Source of the DNA: Holothuria scabra
Lineage: Eukaryota > Echinodermata > Holothuroidea > Aspidochirotida > Holothuriidae
Assembly: GCA_037179385.1 (NCBI GenBank)
Contig: CM074196.1
Location: forward strand, 31,644,486-31,708,485
Reading direction: 5' to 3'
DNA length: 64,000 nucleotides
Shown: piece by piece, positions 1-12,500 of the stretch
How positions within the stretch are numbered: position 1 is the stretch's first letter
Layout of the letters: each line of letters starts with the position of its first letter
Translations under genes and position numbers: made by a program
Notes under the pieces: generated by a model
What the model saw: only the letters and a program-made list of their open reading frames with translations
Told to the model about the DNA's origin: nothing
The model's database searches: none

Positions 1-875
1 TTTACCCAACGAAAATATTGCCCAGTGTTTTAAGAGTGTACGCTGCCTCAGATCGAACAATTCGTAGGCGAACAACGCAGGCAACATGTCTGGAAAGTCG
101 TCTAATGTAGCAAAGCAAACTGGACCCAGAATTACAAAATGGTTCACGGCGAAAGAGTTATGATAAGTTCTAATCATTAGCATCATTAAGAGTTCCACAT
201 ATAACTAATTCATCTGCCATCTAAAGCTCATACCGTATTCGATTAGGCTACGCTGGGAAAACCTAATGTTCGAAATAAATATATTAGTAATAAATAATAA
301 TAATCAATTGCGGATCTCTTTATCAATTTTATCAAAAGTTCTCAGTCTTAAAAATGTGGGAGATATTATGTTTCCTAAATATAGTAAATATTCTAAGCTG
401 TGAAATCGCATTTTAGGGCCATTTCCAGTAATCTCGGAGGCAATGTGTTAAAAAATTTCCTCCATACGCTACGTGCCAACCTATGGTGGTGTGTAGCGTA
501 TCTGTACTATACTCACCTTTTCAACATGCACAAGTCAGCCCCCAATCGAAAATTCGTTCCGACGGCACTGCTCCATCAAAGTTGAGAAGTCTCGGGATTT
601 TTGCCTGTAACTGAAGTTGCTCCAGTTGTAATAATTTATATTCATCATGATTTCATGTTGAAAGTTATATAGTAAAATAATTTTGAGAATACGTATACAG
701 GCTCATTTTCCAATGATTAGCTTTAATACATTACCTTACCATTTCATAAACTGTTACAGTGGAACATTTTATTTGGTACTTTTTTATCATTTTGCCATTT
801 GCTCATTTTTATTTTTCTTTGAAGTGAACATTTTTTACAACGAAAGGTCAAAATAACGACTGCTTAGATACTATT

Positions 876-982
876 TACAAGCCCGGGAAATGTCATTTCC
901 GGCTGTCTGAGGGGTTGCGATTTTTAAAAATTTTTTGAACGCTCCGCGCAAATTGATGGTGGAGCTCCGCTTAGATAGTCAG
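876..982 (+). repeat. Interspersed GCTCCGCGC motif, copy 1
   Basis: cccgggaaatgtcatttccg, tctgaggggttgcgattttt, and gctccgcgcaaattgatggt, a module also seen at 22088, 27768 and 28000. Confidence 0.6.
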
Positions 983-1084
983 CTCGAGTCAGTCCCCCAA
1001 TCGAAAATGCCTTCCGACGGCACTGATGCGAAGCGTCATACACAACGGTTACAGATAGAGTAGGTTCCATTTTTGAAAGTCGTT

Positions 1085-1145
1085 TGAATGACTCGACCTG
1101 GGAATAGAACCCGCGTAGCCGGCGATAATCTTAAACGCTCTTCAT
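1085..1145 (-). repeat. tRNA-like fragment
   Basis: On the minus strand, agagcgtttaagattatcgc, then gcgggttctattcccaggtc, which resembles a tRNA variable-to-T-arm region with a B box. The 5' half is missing, so it is likely an old SINE and not a tRNA gene. Confidence 0.35.
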
Positions 1146-3039
1146 GGCATTAAATACAGCTGAGATGAGAATGAATAAAGGCAAAATGTGGTGCATCATT
1201 AAGCATCATTTGAAGTCATTCTGTGTTTTTTTTTTTCACAGAATCCCATTGGGAAGCACTTTTCCCTGATCACTAGTACGTTAATGGGACGTACGATGAG
1301 GCTAGTAAGAGGGTTCAAGAACAGCCTATAATGCATACAAAATGACCAGATTAGACCAAAATCTGTCCTGCTTTTTCGTGTTACTTCGTGACGCACTTCG
1401 GAAGGTCTGATTGAAAAAAAATACGAATCGATGGGATAAGATTAAACAATAACGCATGCAATTACCACAAGCGATCCGTTTGGCCTATGGATCAAGAAAA
1501 AATAAGTAAAAATATTCCTTAAAATTCAACATCTCCCGCCCGAAGGTGAGATAGACACACAACTTCCACTTTTTAAGTAAACTTTTCCTCAAATGGTACT
1601 AAAAACTGCAGTTGCAGCCGCTGATCATGTTCTTAAGGCACTTTTATTATCTGATGCGCTTTAATGTAAAATCTATGTAAAAGTAAACACACTTTTATGC
1701 TATTTTTGGTACGTGGCACCAAAAAAGGTAAAAAGATGTGGAAGGAAAAAGGACACTTTGACTTGAACGAGGAACTGTATATGACCCTGCAACGTCGGTT
1801 TCTCGCGTAACGTTAACTGCGAATGAGTAACTCGAGCTGGATACCGATCCAAATTGTATAATCTGTGTCACTCCGATCTCTGTAAAAAAGAATTATACCC
1901 TTCAGCACATCTAGTATCATTTGTGTATCGAGGAACGACGAAATCTGGAAGGTGAACAATACGAACACGGGAGAGAATGTCACTAAGTTATATTTCGTGT
2001 AGTAGGTACTAATAGGCACCGACAGCTGGGGGCGTGTTGATTCCCAAGTTATAGGTGAATAGTTGTAGCTTTAATTCGACTTAGCAGTAACTTACGTGCT
2101 ATCTAAAAATCCTAAACCGCTACAAACTTACTACAAATTTGGTGGTCGAACTGTTATTAACGGCTGGGAATGGATTCCCTTCCGAATATCGGAAATATCG
2201 GAATTCGTGTGCTAAATTTTGTGGTCCCAATATGAGTTCAGTACAACTGGTTAGTGCCAAACTGAATACTAGCGTGTTCACTGACCACATTTTGTAAAAG
2301 CCATCGGCCCTTTCCCGATGAAATGCTCCTTGTGGTACTCGAAGTAGCCATGTATTAAAATTTTTATCTTTCTGGCAGAAAATCTTATCAGAAATTCCTG
2401 CCTCTGGAGACTGGGCGTCATGACATGGCCGATAATTTTAGACAGGGGCTGGTTTTTCAAGAAAATTGCAAACAGACCTTCAGTGGTATTTTTCATACTA
2501 CTAGGCATGGGCCTTTAGGTGGGAGTCGGGGACTGCACTCCTCCCAGAGCAGGGGAAATGCTTATTTCAGGGCACTGGCAATTACATGTATTTTAGGGCG
2601 GTAGCCTGTAGTAGTCAGTTCGGCCTGCAGCGGCCGGGCAAAATAGGACTTGAAAAATATTCAGTTCACGGCAAACACGGTCCCCTCTCCTTAAAATATC
2701 TTCATGTACGCCTATGTGTATTTTGACCAAGTTTTTCACAACTCAAACCAGCTTTGAATAGGGGTGTGCCTTACTGTTGAAAATAGGCTTTCAAGAAGAT
2801 GGGCCTATAGGCTCAATACTTGTTAGTAACTTAGTGCTTCTATGTTAATTAATTCGGAACATGAAATGCGGGTACCCGATATGTTAAGTTTTTTTTTTTA
2901 AATATATCATTTTGAAAAATTGGTCAGGAAATTTTTACATTCTATTTCCGCATTTTTAATCTTAGATTCAGTTGAGCATAACTTTACTAAAGTTGGTCCA
3001 ACTTCCTTGGTTCAAGATCATTTGGTATCTAATTGTGAC

Positions 3040-3068
3040 CAGGGAGGTGTTAGGCCTAACACCTCCTG
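3040..3068. repeat. Short palindrome CAGGGAGGTGTTA type, copy 1
   Basis: agggaggtgttaggcctaac followed by acctcctg; AGGTGTTAGGCCTAACACCT is a perfect palindrome. Confidence 0.6.
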
Positions 3069-4255
3069 TTGTGACTGAATTCGATTCTACAGTCAGATAC
3101 ATATCCATCCTTGAAACTCGTTTGAACTTGGCACGGGTGCGACAAAAACACACGGCAGGTCACCGTGCTGCAAGCGCTACTCTGGATTCGATGTCCCGCA
3201 TGCGGTAAAGGGCAATGAAAAATTGCTAATGTGAAACAATATTGCTCATTTGAATTCACAGCAATTAGTTTTCTTCTCTTGTACGTGTATACCAACAGAA
3301 ATGTCCAAATTCAATTGACCAAGTTTCACTGAATGCGTTCCACTTGAAATGGTTTCCATATTTTTATAATTTTGAAAAATTCTAAAAAGATTTTGTGCTG
3401 CCAGCAGTAAAATATAACCGTAATACTTACACCGTTTGGGATATGTCTAGTTTCCATCAAATTAAAAACAGTGGCGTAGGAAGCGAAATGAAAGTGGAAA
3501 AGGGGTCGAGGGGCGGAATAATTTTGGACCATGCACCTCTAGACCTACCCCCATTAACCAAAAGGTAATATTTTTGTTCTTTTTTTTTTTTTTTTTCGTT
3601 TTTTCCCGCGAGCAAGAATAACTTTTTAATTAGAAAAAAATCTGCTTTTCCTTAATTTGGAACACTACTGTATTACGAACGTAATTTGGGGCGCGCTGAG
3701 CACGCCAAAATTTGGGGTCTCTTTACACATTTGTAAATATGGATCTTGCATTGCAGAAAGGAAAGGAGGTTTAAGGGAATGTAAGGAAATTTGAATATTT
3801 GGGGAATCGAAGAATCTACGTTCCCTATCAGCATATATCTGAGATAGCACGTTCGTTGTTGTTACATAATGTTATCTAAGGAGTGCGGATAAACGCTCAA
3901 GTTATCGGCGACATTCAAAAAGCCTGGTTTCAAGTGATACGTTTTGTAAATAATACCCTTTGCATTTAAAGGGCAGCCCCTTTGGTCGATGATGGAAGTT
4001 GGTCAAAATTAACTCAAAGGGAATTATATACCCTTTTTATAAACCAAACCCTTTTGGAAACCGTAAACCTTTTGGTTAATTTGGACAAAGGGTCTCAACG
4101 GGAATTAAGTTCTGCAAGTCCGTAAGGCCTGTCTATTTAGGCCTATCCTCTCAAGTTAGTTAGGCTAGAAGGACGGAGTTTTACGTGACAGCCCATATGG
4201 CCAGTTTCTAACCAATTGGTTAAATGTCGAGCCGCCACGGCCTAGCTTTTATCAC

Positions 4256-4403
4256 TTGTGACTAACTGGCTTGTTTTTCCTAATTGCTTATGCTGAGCAC
4301 CAGGACAATGGTAGTAGGCGGTTGTTTCTTACAGTCTTCAGTAGGCCTTTGACCCGACCAAGACTCGAACTCCCGACCTCCGAACTGCAAGTCTGGCGCG
4401 GAT
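4256..4403 (-). mobile_element. tRNA-derived SINE, copy 1
   Basis: On the minus strand, a tRNA-like head with a B box (ggagttcgagtcttgg) and the anticodon-arm-like cagacttgcagttcgg precede a body with ccattgtcctggtgctcagc. It ends at ccagttagtcaca. It matches the copies at 6219, 36401 and 61612. Confidence 0.72.
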
Positions 4404-5837
4404 CCTCATATTCAAAATTGTTTTTCGTGTCATGCATGTTAATTTTCTTCCTCTTTTCTATTCCAAATTTTTATTCTTGTTTTCTTCTATTTCATTTTCC
4501 TTCTTCGCCGTCCCTTCATTTCTCGTTCCTGTACCTGATATATTCAACCTTTTCCTCAGAGGAGGGGGAAGTTGTTCTACTCCCCTGTTCCCCCCCCCCC
4601 CGTCAATTAATTGACATAAAAGTTTATCCTTATCAATTATACTGATCACTGCACTGTGCACTATGTACGGCATTGCAATAGATTTTGTACGTGTCAGAAA
4701 ATTCGTGGAACTAGTTTATACAATGAATGTCGGCCACAAAAGCCAACAATTCACCCTCAAGTTTCTCTTCGTAGACCAACTCGCTCGCTTCTGGTAGTTG
4801 ATATTATGTTCAAAAGGTTAAAATTGACCTTCGTAGGTAATTTTTATGCCGACCCTAAGATGTGCGTCACGAAAGTTAAAAACGAAAGCACTTTTTTGAG
4901 TATGGCCCGCTGCCTTTATTTACAAACTGTTTAATGAATGTATACCACTAGATGAATTAACAGAGAATTCAAGTAGCCTATGCTATTCAGAGCTATAAAT
5001 ACTAGCAAAATTAAGGCCGAAATCGCAACAGTGGATAAGTTTCTTCCACTACCATGGACTCAGTATTGAGATACCTATCATTTCTTGCATCTTCATTTTG
5101 AATTTTTTATAGTATAATGGAACAGAGCCTCATTTAATCTCTTAGCAATTCGAAGGAACCAACCGAAGGGCGCAAAATCTTTTCGCATTTTTGAAGGTTT
5201 CGACATAAGCATGCGGTATGCCTTACGGGGTTGTTTCCCACAATCCATATTAGACGAATGTGCCGCCATAATCAACCAATGTACCGACAACACATCTTAT
5301 TAGTTGTAGGGGAGTCCCCCACGTATTCCTTTTACCTTACCCTAGTAAAGTATTCCCACGTTATGTTTTGCAGGAAAAAGCAGGGAAAGGTTGCACAAGA
5401 ATAACATATACATTTAAGGTGCCGATGACTATTTCGAATAAAAAGGGAAAAAAATTTCAAAGGAAATAAAATTAATCGTAGTATATTTTTCGATCTAACC
5501 AATAACACCAGCAATACCGTGATTCATCAAAACGTTACACATAAGAGGAGTTATGGAACTAATGCTAGTACCGTTAAATCTTCTGTTTCTTCAATCGAAG
5601 GCCTATTGTGTCGAAACATTAAAGTGTATCTCAGGTTAAAAAAAAATACAAAACTATACATCACAAAGCATAAAAACGAATTCATACATTCCAACCCCCA
5701 TCTTAATGGAACATTCTTGAACTGAAAAATGTTGAAATTTATTCAATTATGGTACATTGAAAACATTTTGTTGTCATTGTTGTACTACTCAAAATACAAT
5801 CTTTGCATTTCTTTGTGTTTCTGAATGTCACGGCACC

Positions 5838-5942
5838 TTGTACCAAGATGTAACAGCACTGTTACTCGTATGGGTGACGTGATTGGGCTAGTTTAATTCC
5901 GTCACCCCATAAGAGTAGTAGTGTTATCACATCTTGGTACAA
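5838..5942. repeat. 105-bp inverted repeat
   Basis: TTGTACCAAGATGT... is mirrored by ...ACATCTTGGTACAA, and inner parts (tatgggtgacg / cgtcacccca) also pair. A small MITE or hairpin; the family is unknown. Confidence 0.75.
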
Positions 5943-6218
5943 CATGCTATGCCACCAAACAGGAATGGTGCAAGATCATATGAACATTTTAAATTTCAAA
6001 GGGAATCAAAGCAGTACATATGGGTTGTACAAGAAAAAGTCACAATTTATTGCTCAATGGACTAATTTGTTTAAGGTGAATAAATTTTAACATTTAATAT
6101 CTAAACAATGGCATGGAGCTATAACAATGGGGTTTGGTTCAAAAAGATTTATTAAGCAAAATTTTGTACGTGAGTTTTCCCTGAAGAAGTGCTATTTCCG
6201 TTCCACTGCACTGCATTT

Positions 6219-6372
6219 TTAAGTGGTTAGAGCAACCGACTTGCAGCTGGAAGGTCTGGAATTACACTCCTGGCCGGCCCATATCGCTGACTTTAAAAAT
6301 GGAACTCTCTGCGATTGTGTTTTGTGCTCAGTATTAGCATTGTATTAAACGAAATAGGCCAGTGAGTCATAA
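6219..6372 (+). mobile_element. tRNA-derived SINE, copy 2
   Basis: Plus orientation: aagtggttagagcaaccgac (A-box-like), ttgcagctggaaggtctgga, a degraded B box, a body ending gtgttttgtgctcagtatta, and the family 3' end ggccagtgagtcat. It lies about 100 bp before gene A exon a1. Confidence 0.7.
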
Positions 6373-6478
6373 GTGAAAAAATGTCATGGCTGTCCTGACA
6401 TAAATCAATGGATCAGAAACTGGTCCATTCTGGGACATATATACAACTCATCCAACAAACTAACCGTTTCATTTTCAG

Positions 6479-6543
6479 ATTCCAATAAAATTTGATTGCG
6501 TCAACGTTGGATGTACTACCAATCTGGTGGTTAATGCAGCAAG
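6479..6543 (+). CDS. Gene A exon a1: genu / start of calf-1
   Basis: The exon is 65 nt. The acceptor is a pyrimidine tract ending in cag, and the donor is aag|gtaggc. It starts in phase 0 and ends with two bases of a split Ser codon. It encodes IPIKFDCVNVGCTTNLVVNA, with the two cysteines that form the small loop at the thigh/calf-1 boundary in integrin alpha chains. The gene B counterpart (58033-58097) has the same 65-nt length and Cys spacing. Confidence 0.85.
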
Positions 6544-9500
6544 GTAGGCGCAATGGCATTTCATTCAGCTATGGATTGTTAAATGATTAAAATCATGCAA
6601 AACATCCTCTTAAACTCAATTCAAGAAGCACACGCTTTCTTCTGACTCTTTAAGGGGTTTACCACGTTTAGATATTTGGTAATTGGTTTTCGCCACGGAT
6701 TTCCTATATACATGGACAAAGCATGTAGTAGCGTGTACGTCCTATGCGTAGATTGTCGCCACCACCTGAGACAAAAGGGTGCACCAAGTTGGCCGACGTG
6801 AAGCTCTACCTAGTTTGCATTACTTGACGGAGGATCTGTTATATTTTCACCAAAATCTAAACTTGAAAGTCAAATAGTACCATATTCCTTCAATACGTGC
6901 AGTAATTGTAACCTTACCTTGCACTATTTTGAAAATTTTTAAGTTTCTTGCAAAATCTGTCGATTTGAACTACTTGAGCAAGTTCATATTTTCACACACA
7001 AAGCCATAGCAGACAACCATCTTGCTGCGCCTATATACTCACACGTACGATAGCGACAATCTATCTATCTAGTATGCCCTGTCCATGCATAGGAAGTCTG
7101 TGGTTTTCACACTGTGCTCTTCGTTATCATGTTCTTGCTTTAAAAGGAAGTTGCCATCCCAGGCAAAGCCGTTCTCCCAACTGTGTAATTTGTAGCTCAT
7201 TCCTTGACTGTTTTCAGCACCACTTACGCACAAATTTATTTTATTTGCTTACAGCTATGTCCTGATGAGCATAAAAGAACGTAATATGGAATCCAAGCAA
7301 GCTTCTTCCCAATTTTGTGGAATGTAAGCTACTCTGCCAGTTTTGAATTTCCAAATTTTGATTTCAATCACAAAAGCCTTAACCAATTGAGAATTTCCAT
7401 ACCCCTTCACTTAAAATATACTTTGGGATGAATATTAAAATGGTTTTCAATGCACAACTTGGAGCTGTCATAGAACTTGCATGTTGAGTTTCCTTCCATA
7501 TAAAAAGTCTGTTCACAACCTTTTGTTTCAGTGAACGAAAGTCAACAAAAACCAGACAAGAATTTGCCCTACTTTTTTTCTTTCACACCTTGCAAACATT
7601 GACACATCTGACGGTATTAATTCGTCTTTGTCTGCATCTTCCACAAGCTATCTCTTATCAAGCTTGTGGTACCTTGGAGATTGCTTGAGTGATTTATGCA
7701 GGAATTCGGGTGAAATTTGATTACGCCGCCAAACCTTGCTTTTGATGGAGATTCGGGTGAAATATTTAATGGGGGTAAGAAATTCATCATGTACGTCGTA
7801 GTCAAGAAGCAGACCCGAATGACGTAACACTGCGTTTATGATAGTTCATTCTCTTTATATCTTACCAGTGACACAGATATTTTGTATATGGGAGGATCAT
7901 CGATCTTAACGTTAACCATAACTGTGCAGAACGAAGCGGAAGAGGCTTTTGCTGCAAAACTCTATGCGTCTGTACACGATTCACTGAGATATGCATATCT
8001 CACTGCCATTGAATCGGTAAGTTTATTCTATGAAAGGGGGAAATTTCCTCAGGCCTAGTAATTTCGATAGACCCATACAAATTTGGAGAGCCTTGACTTC
8101 CATTCGGAATATTTTAAGCCAAAATTCTCCTCAGGTGTAAAACGTTGCTTTGTGTTTCCTGCATCCGCGTATCCGGTACCTTTCATTTTCAATTGCAACT
8201 TTTGTGTTTATTCCAGGACTTGGTAATAAGATGTGATGAGAGCGACATGCCAACTGGATTGGTGATATGTGACATTGGTAATCCCTTGCCAAGGGAAACG
8301 GTGAGTTTCGTTTTAGTTCCCTTGCCTTAAAGGGGGGGGGGGATTCATCACCGCAGACACTTCGGATTTTCTCAACCTACTAATCTTTACCCCCTTCCAC
8401 AGCTGTCTGAGATGCATCTTTGTCCAGATAAAGCCCTATTGATTCTTACCTCGCTAAGAATTTAAGGCCCTAATATGTGATCCCAACACTCACAGAGTAT
8501 TGTTTGGGATATTACCTACTCTGTATAGCTTGAATTCGATGGCAACTTGAATTAACTGTTCCAATTGAAAATTTGGGTAGACTTTTAGTGCACTATAGTC
8601 TGGGGTAACGGGTGACTACCTTGAAAACTTACTTCAGGTTTCCGTAGAGAGTGGAATCGTCGTACATACCTGTGTCTAAATATAATAGCATTTCCAACTT
8701 ACAATTCTTCTCACTGCCCCATATATACTTGATAATACTCCTCGATCTTTCCTGATTTAATGCTTAGACGTCTTCCATGTCAAAGGAGATGTCCCTTTCC
8801 CAAAGATATGGATATTGTTTTCACAGGATATTATTTATTTTTAGGGTTACACTGTTAAACATTTGGGTAAACCTTTATCCATGGTTGGCTGCGCATTTCA
8901 CCACTTTAGTACTGGGTAGATACCCAACATTGGTCAAAAGGTATTCATGTGGGGCGAATTTTTCCTAAGAAAAAGTGTTTGTAACCAACTTTGGTGGTTC
9001 CTTTTTTCCAAAGAAGGGGGTCTTTTGTAAACAGTTTGGATGGTTCCTTACCGAACAATCTAGGCAGAGTTGTTGACAAGTCATTTTTCTTCAAGTCACA
9101 AGTCATTGACTGCCAAGTCAAGTCAAGTCACAAGTCATTTTTTCGGTCAAATTAATTCACACGTCATTCCTCCCCAAGTCAATCACAAGTTATATTATGT
9201 GAAATTGCATGAATTCATAATGATGCAAGGGAACTACCACTAGCGCCACACATGATGAATGGCAGTCTTGACATTGAAGTACAGCAGAAAAAGCCCCGGT
9301 TGAAGTGTTACCAAGGATAGAAACGTGAAGCAACAGTCTACCTACCGTTCCGTTAACAAAAATTTGGAAGAGAGGAAATAATTTTTCAGGAGGCTTTTTG
9401 AAACACAAGTTATAGGATTGTAGAACCACATATTTATTCCGGAAACCAAATACGGGTAAATTCGGTAAATACGAGATTGGCCTATGATGAACGTGGCAAC

Positions 9501-12500
9501 GTGCTTTGCATTCTTCTGTGAATGTATAATACGTGAACACGCACAGTTAATGTGTGCTCTCGACATAGGCCTACTACGATACTTTTTTTTTTTTTTTTTT
9601 TTTAAGGATGCGAATCTTCCATTTATTTCGAGGGTGAATAGGGGAAAAAATCTGACATGAGAGTATGAATGAAGCTTAAAAATGATGATTTCCAATGTAG
9701 ACGAGGTAAATATGTTCAAGTCGAGTCAAGGCACAAGTCATTTCTCTGCAAGTCAAGTCACAAGTCACTCATTTTCAAAACTCCTCAAGTTCAAGTCAAG
9801 TCGGAAGTCAAGTTTCCTTCAAGTCAAGGTCAAGTCACAAGTAAAATATAAACGGGACTCGAGTTGACTCGAGCCGCAAGTCGTTGACTAGAGTCAACAA
9901 CTCTGATTCTAGGTAGTTGCATTCGGACCTAAACATGGGTAAAAGTTTATCCGAATGTTTTTAGGGTGTAGGCCGACATACAGCAATCATATCAATGAAA
10001 ACAATAAGATTGCATGCGAGATAAATGGTGATGATTCCCGGGTTCTACAATGTTTAAATTCAAACAAAGACTGTCTAAATGCAACTTGCCTGCAGTGGGG
10101 GGGGGGGGGACACGAACTTCCTATACATGGACAGAGCATACTGCACGGCAGATTGTCGCTACCGTACATGTGAGAAAAAACGCATCAAGATGGCCTTCTG
10201 CTATGGTTTTTGTGTGAAAGTTTGGACTTTCTCAAGTTAATCAACACATTTTGCAAGAAAGTTGAAGTATTTTCAAAATTATACAAGGTAAGGTCAAAAG
10301 CACTACACGTTTTTTGCAGGAATATGGAATTGCTAGCCATTTAAGTTAAACTTTTATTTTAAAATATTTCACAGTCGTCGTCACATCATACAAATTGTAG
10401 TTTTACGGCGGCCATCTCGGTGCGCCTCTTTTGTCTGAGTCGGTGGCGACAGTCTATGGACAGGACGTACGCTTTACATGCTGTGTCCATGTATATAGGA
10501 AGTCCGTGGGGGAACCACTAATTAAGGTAACCGGTGACAACCTTAAATTCACAATGAATGAAGCCCGATTAACCGTAGTCAAAGTAATCAAGAATATTTA
10601 TTGTTACAAGTGGACTAACGTTGTGTTTTGACATAATGTCAGGACAATGAGCTATGAATGACCACATTTAAAAATATGCTTTGAGTAAAATTAGGAAAAT
10701 TAACATTAATACCTTGTTGGCTATAGCGAGTGGTTACAATCGCTGCAGAGCAAATAAGTAAATGTTTTACAAATGCTCCATTACCGTGATTTCGAAATAC
10801 CGTTAGATCAAATCCAAATATAAAAGAGGGCTCAACATTTTTCAACTTTTGTTTTTAGGGCGTATTTTAAGGGCACAGCTGACCATTTGTCATGGCCATA
10901 ATAAAAATTTGCTATCACAATTATGTATCGGCTTTTTCAAATGAGTACGAAATTTTATATAGGGTGAAATACCCCATAGAGAGAATCTTAAAGCTTTGGT
11001 GATATATACCTACCTCAAATCATCCCAACTACGTGCCATTTTTGTTCCTAATGACCGAACCCTTCGGCCAAGCTACTGCATTCGAAATACTAAATCAAAG
11101 GACTTCAAATTTCCAATTCTACATAATGGCCTAGGCAATAACTCTTACCTCTATTGTGGATACACTAAATTATTAGATAGCATTAAGGGATCCAAAATTT
11201 GCTTAGATCGTATTCTCATTGAAGGATAACCTTTGTAAGTTTATTTTCTCGGTCCATAGATTATGCATATTCATGAGTGATTTCATAGTGTATCAGACAA
11301 ATTTCTAAAGCGAAAGACTCATCACGTCTACCTGAAAGTTGTATAGATATATTTTCTAACAAGCAATTACAATTAATTTCCATCTGCTCATTTGTAAATG
11401 ATTGGAAACTGAAACAATTTGTTTGTAAAGAAAGTTGATTATTAATTTGAGTTATTGGAGCAAAAGTTTTCCCAATTTCAGACATGGTGTGCATACTACC
11501 GATCAATAGAGTTTTCAGTGAAATAAACATGAGTCAGCTCTTTTTTTTTTCAGAGACTGAAATTTAACTTGACATTTGAGATTCCGGCAGCTCCAGGACA
11601 TACGGAAACACTAATGCTACATTTACACGTTAACAGGTACCCATTATTATATGAAATATTCAATTACCTCCTTCAGATCTTTCATTCACTTAATATTTAT
11701 TAAAACCACGGCACCCCATACACGGTCAAATTTTCTTCAATAATTGATGTCGATTAATTAATGTCAGTTAATTGATGTTCCTCACACACAATCATATCAG
11801 TTTTCATCCTGATCAAAATCTTTGAAAGGACAGTATCTCTGAAAATTCGGTGCTTGCTCGGGCGGATATTACAAACGCAAGAAAGGGTAGGGAAGTGGTC
11901 GAAAAAATTGACGAGCCGTCAATTAATATCAAAGGAATTTTGATCTTTTAACAGTTGCTGTAATGAAATTCCATAATTTCGCTGTCAGTGTCCCCCACTC
12001 ACGATCATTCCTTCGTCAATTGTTTGATATCAATGTTTTGACGCAGGATGATCTTCAATGGGGAACTAAAGGCCACTGTTACTAAATACCGGTATTTATC
12101 TGTTTGTTGTGAGACCCCGCAAACAGAAACACAATTAGTAAAATTACAATAACTTTGGGCTCTTAAGTGAAAATTAGTTTCTGATTCTACCACCCTTACA
12201 AAAAGAAGTAACCTGTGTCAGTTACCAGACATGATGATACGAAAACTAAGGAAAATTTCCAGTGTCACTGGGTGAAAAACATGTGTTTTTGGAACGTTCT
12301 GAACACAGGTCAGGCACAGATTTGACACACCTTTTCTTGCCTTCAATTTGAAGCTACAGGTTTTACTTAGAACTCTTTGTAAAGATTATACTCTTGCTAT
12401 GTGTTTTGCGAATCGTACCTGTGGCAAACTGGCCGAGAAGTGAAACAACTGGCAAACCTGTGTCAATTTCACAGAGAGAGAGAACTACGTTTTCATGCAA

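Larger units (their letters stand above)
1..6478. other. Upstream of first visible gene A exon; no exon recognised
   Basis: Expected to be an intron of gene A holding, or preceded by, the thigh exons. I searched for a counterpart of the D-x-V-S-P-I exon seen in gene B and did not find one. It holds repeats only: the 876 module, a tRNA-like fragment, a CAGTGGCGTAGG end near 3470, the 3040 palindrome, AAAGGG/CCCTTT-rich text at 3950-4100, SINEs at 4256 and 6219, and the 5838 inverted repeat. Confidence 0.6.
8301..11553. other. Gene A intron a3-a4
   Basis: Holds a TTAA-type MITE (8331), the AAGTCA tracts (9076 and 9712) and a MITE copy (10111). 10509-11553 shows nothing I recognise. Confidence 0.7.

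Noticed and set aside
1199..1396. T-rich stretch followed by cacag| as an acceptor for an upstream gene A exon
   Set aside because: The sequence after it (NPIGKHFSLITSTLMG) lacks thigh or propeller motifs and no suitable donor keeps phase.
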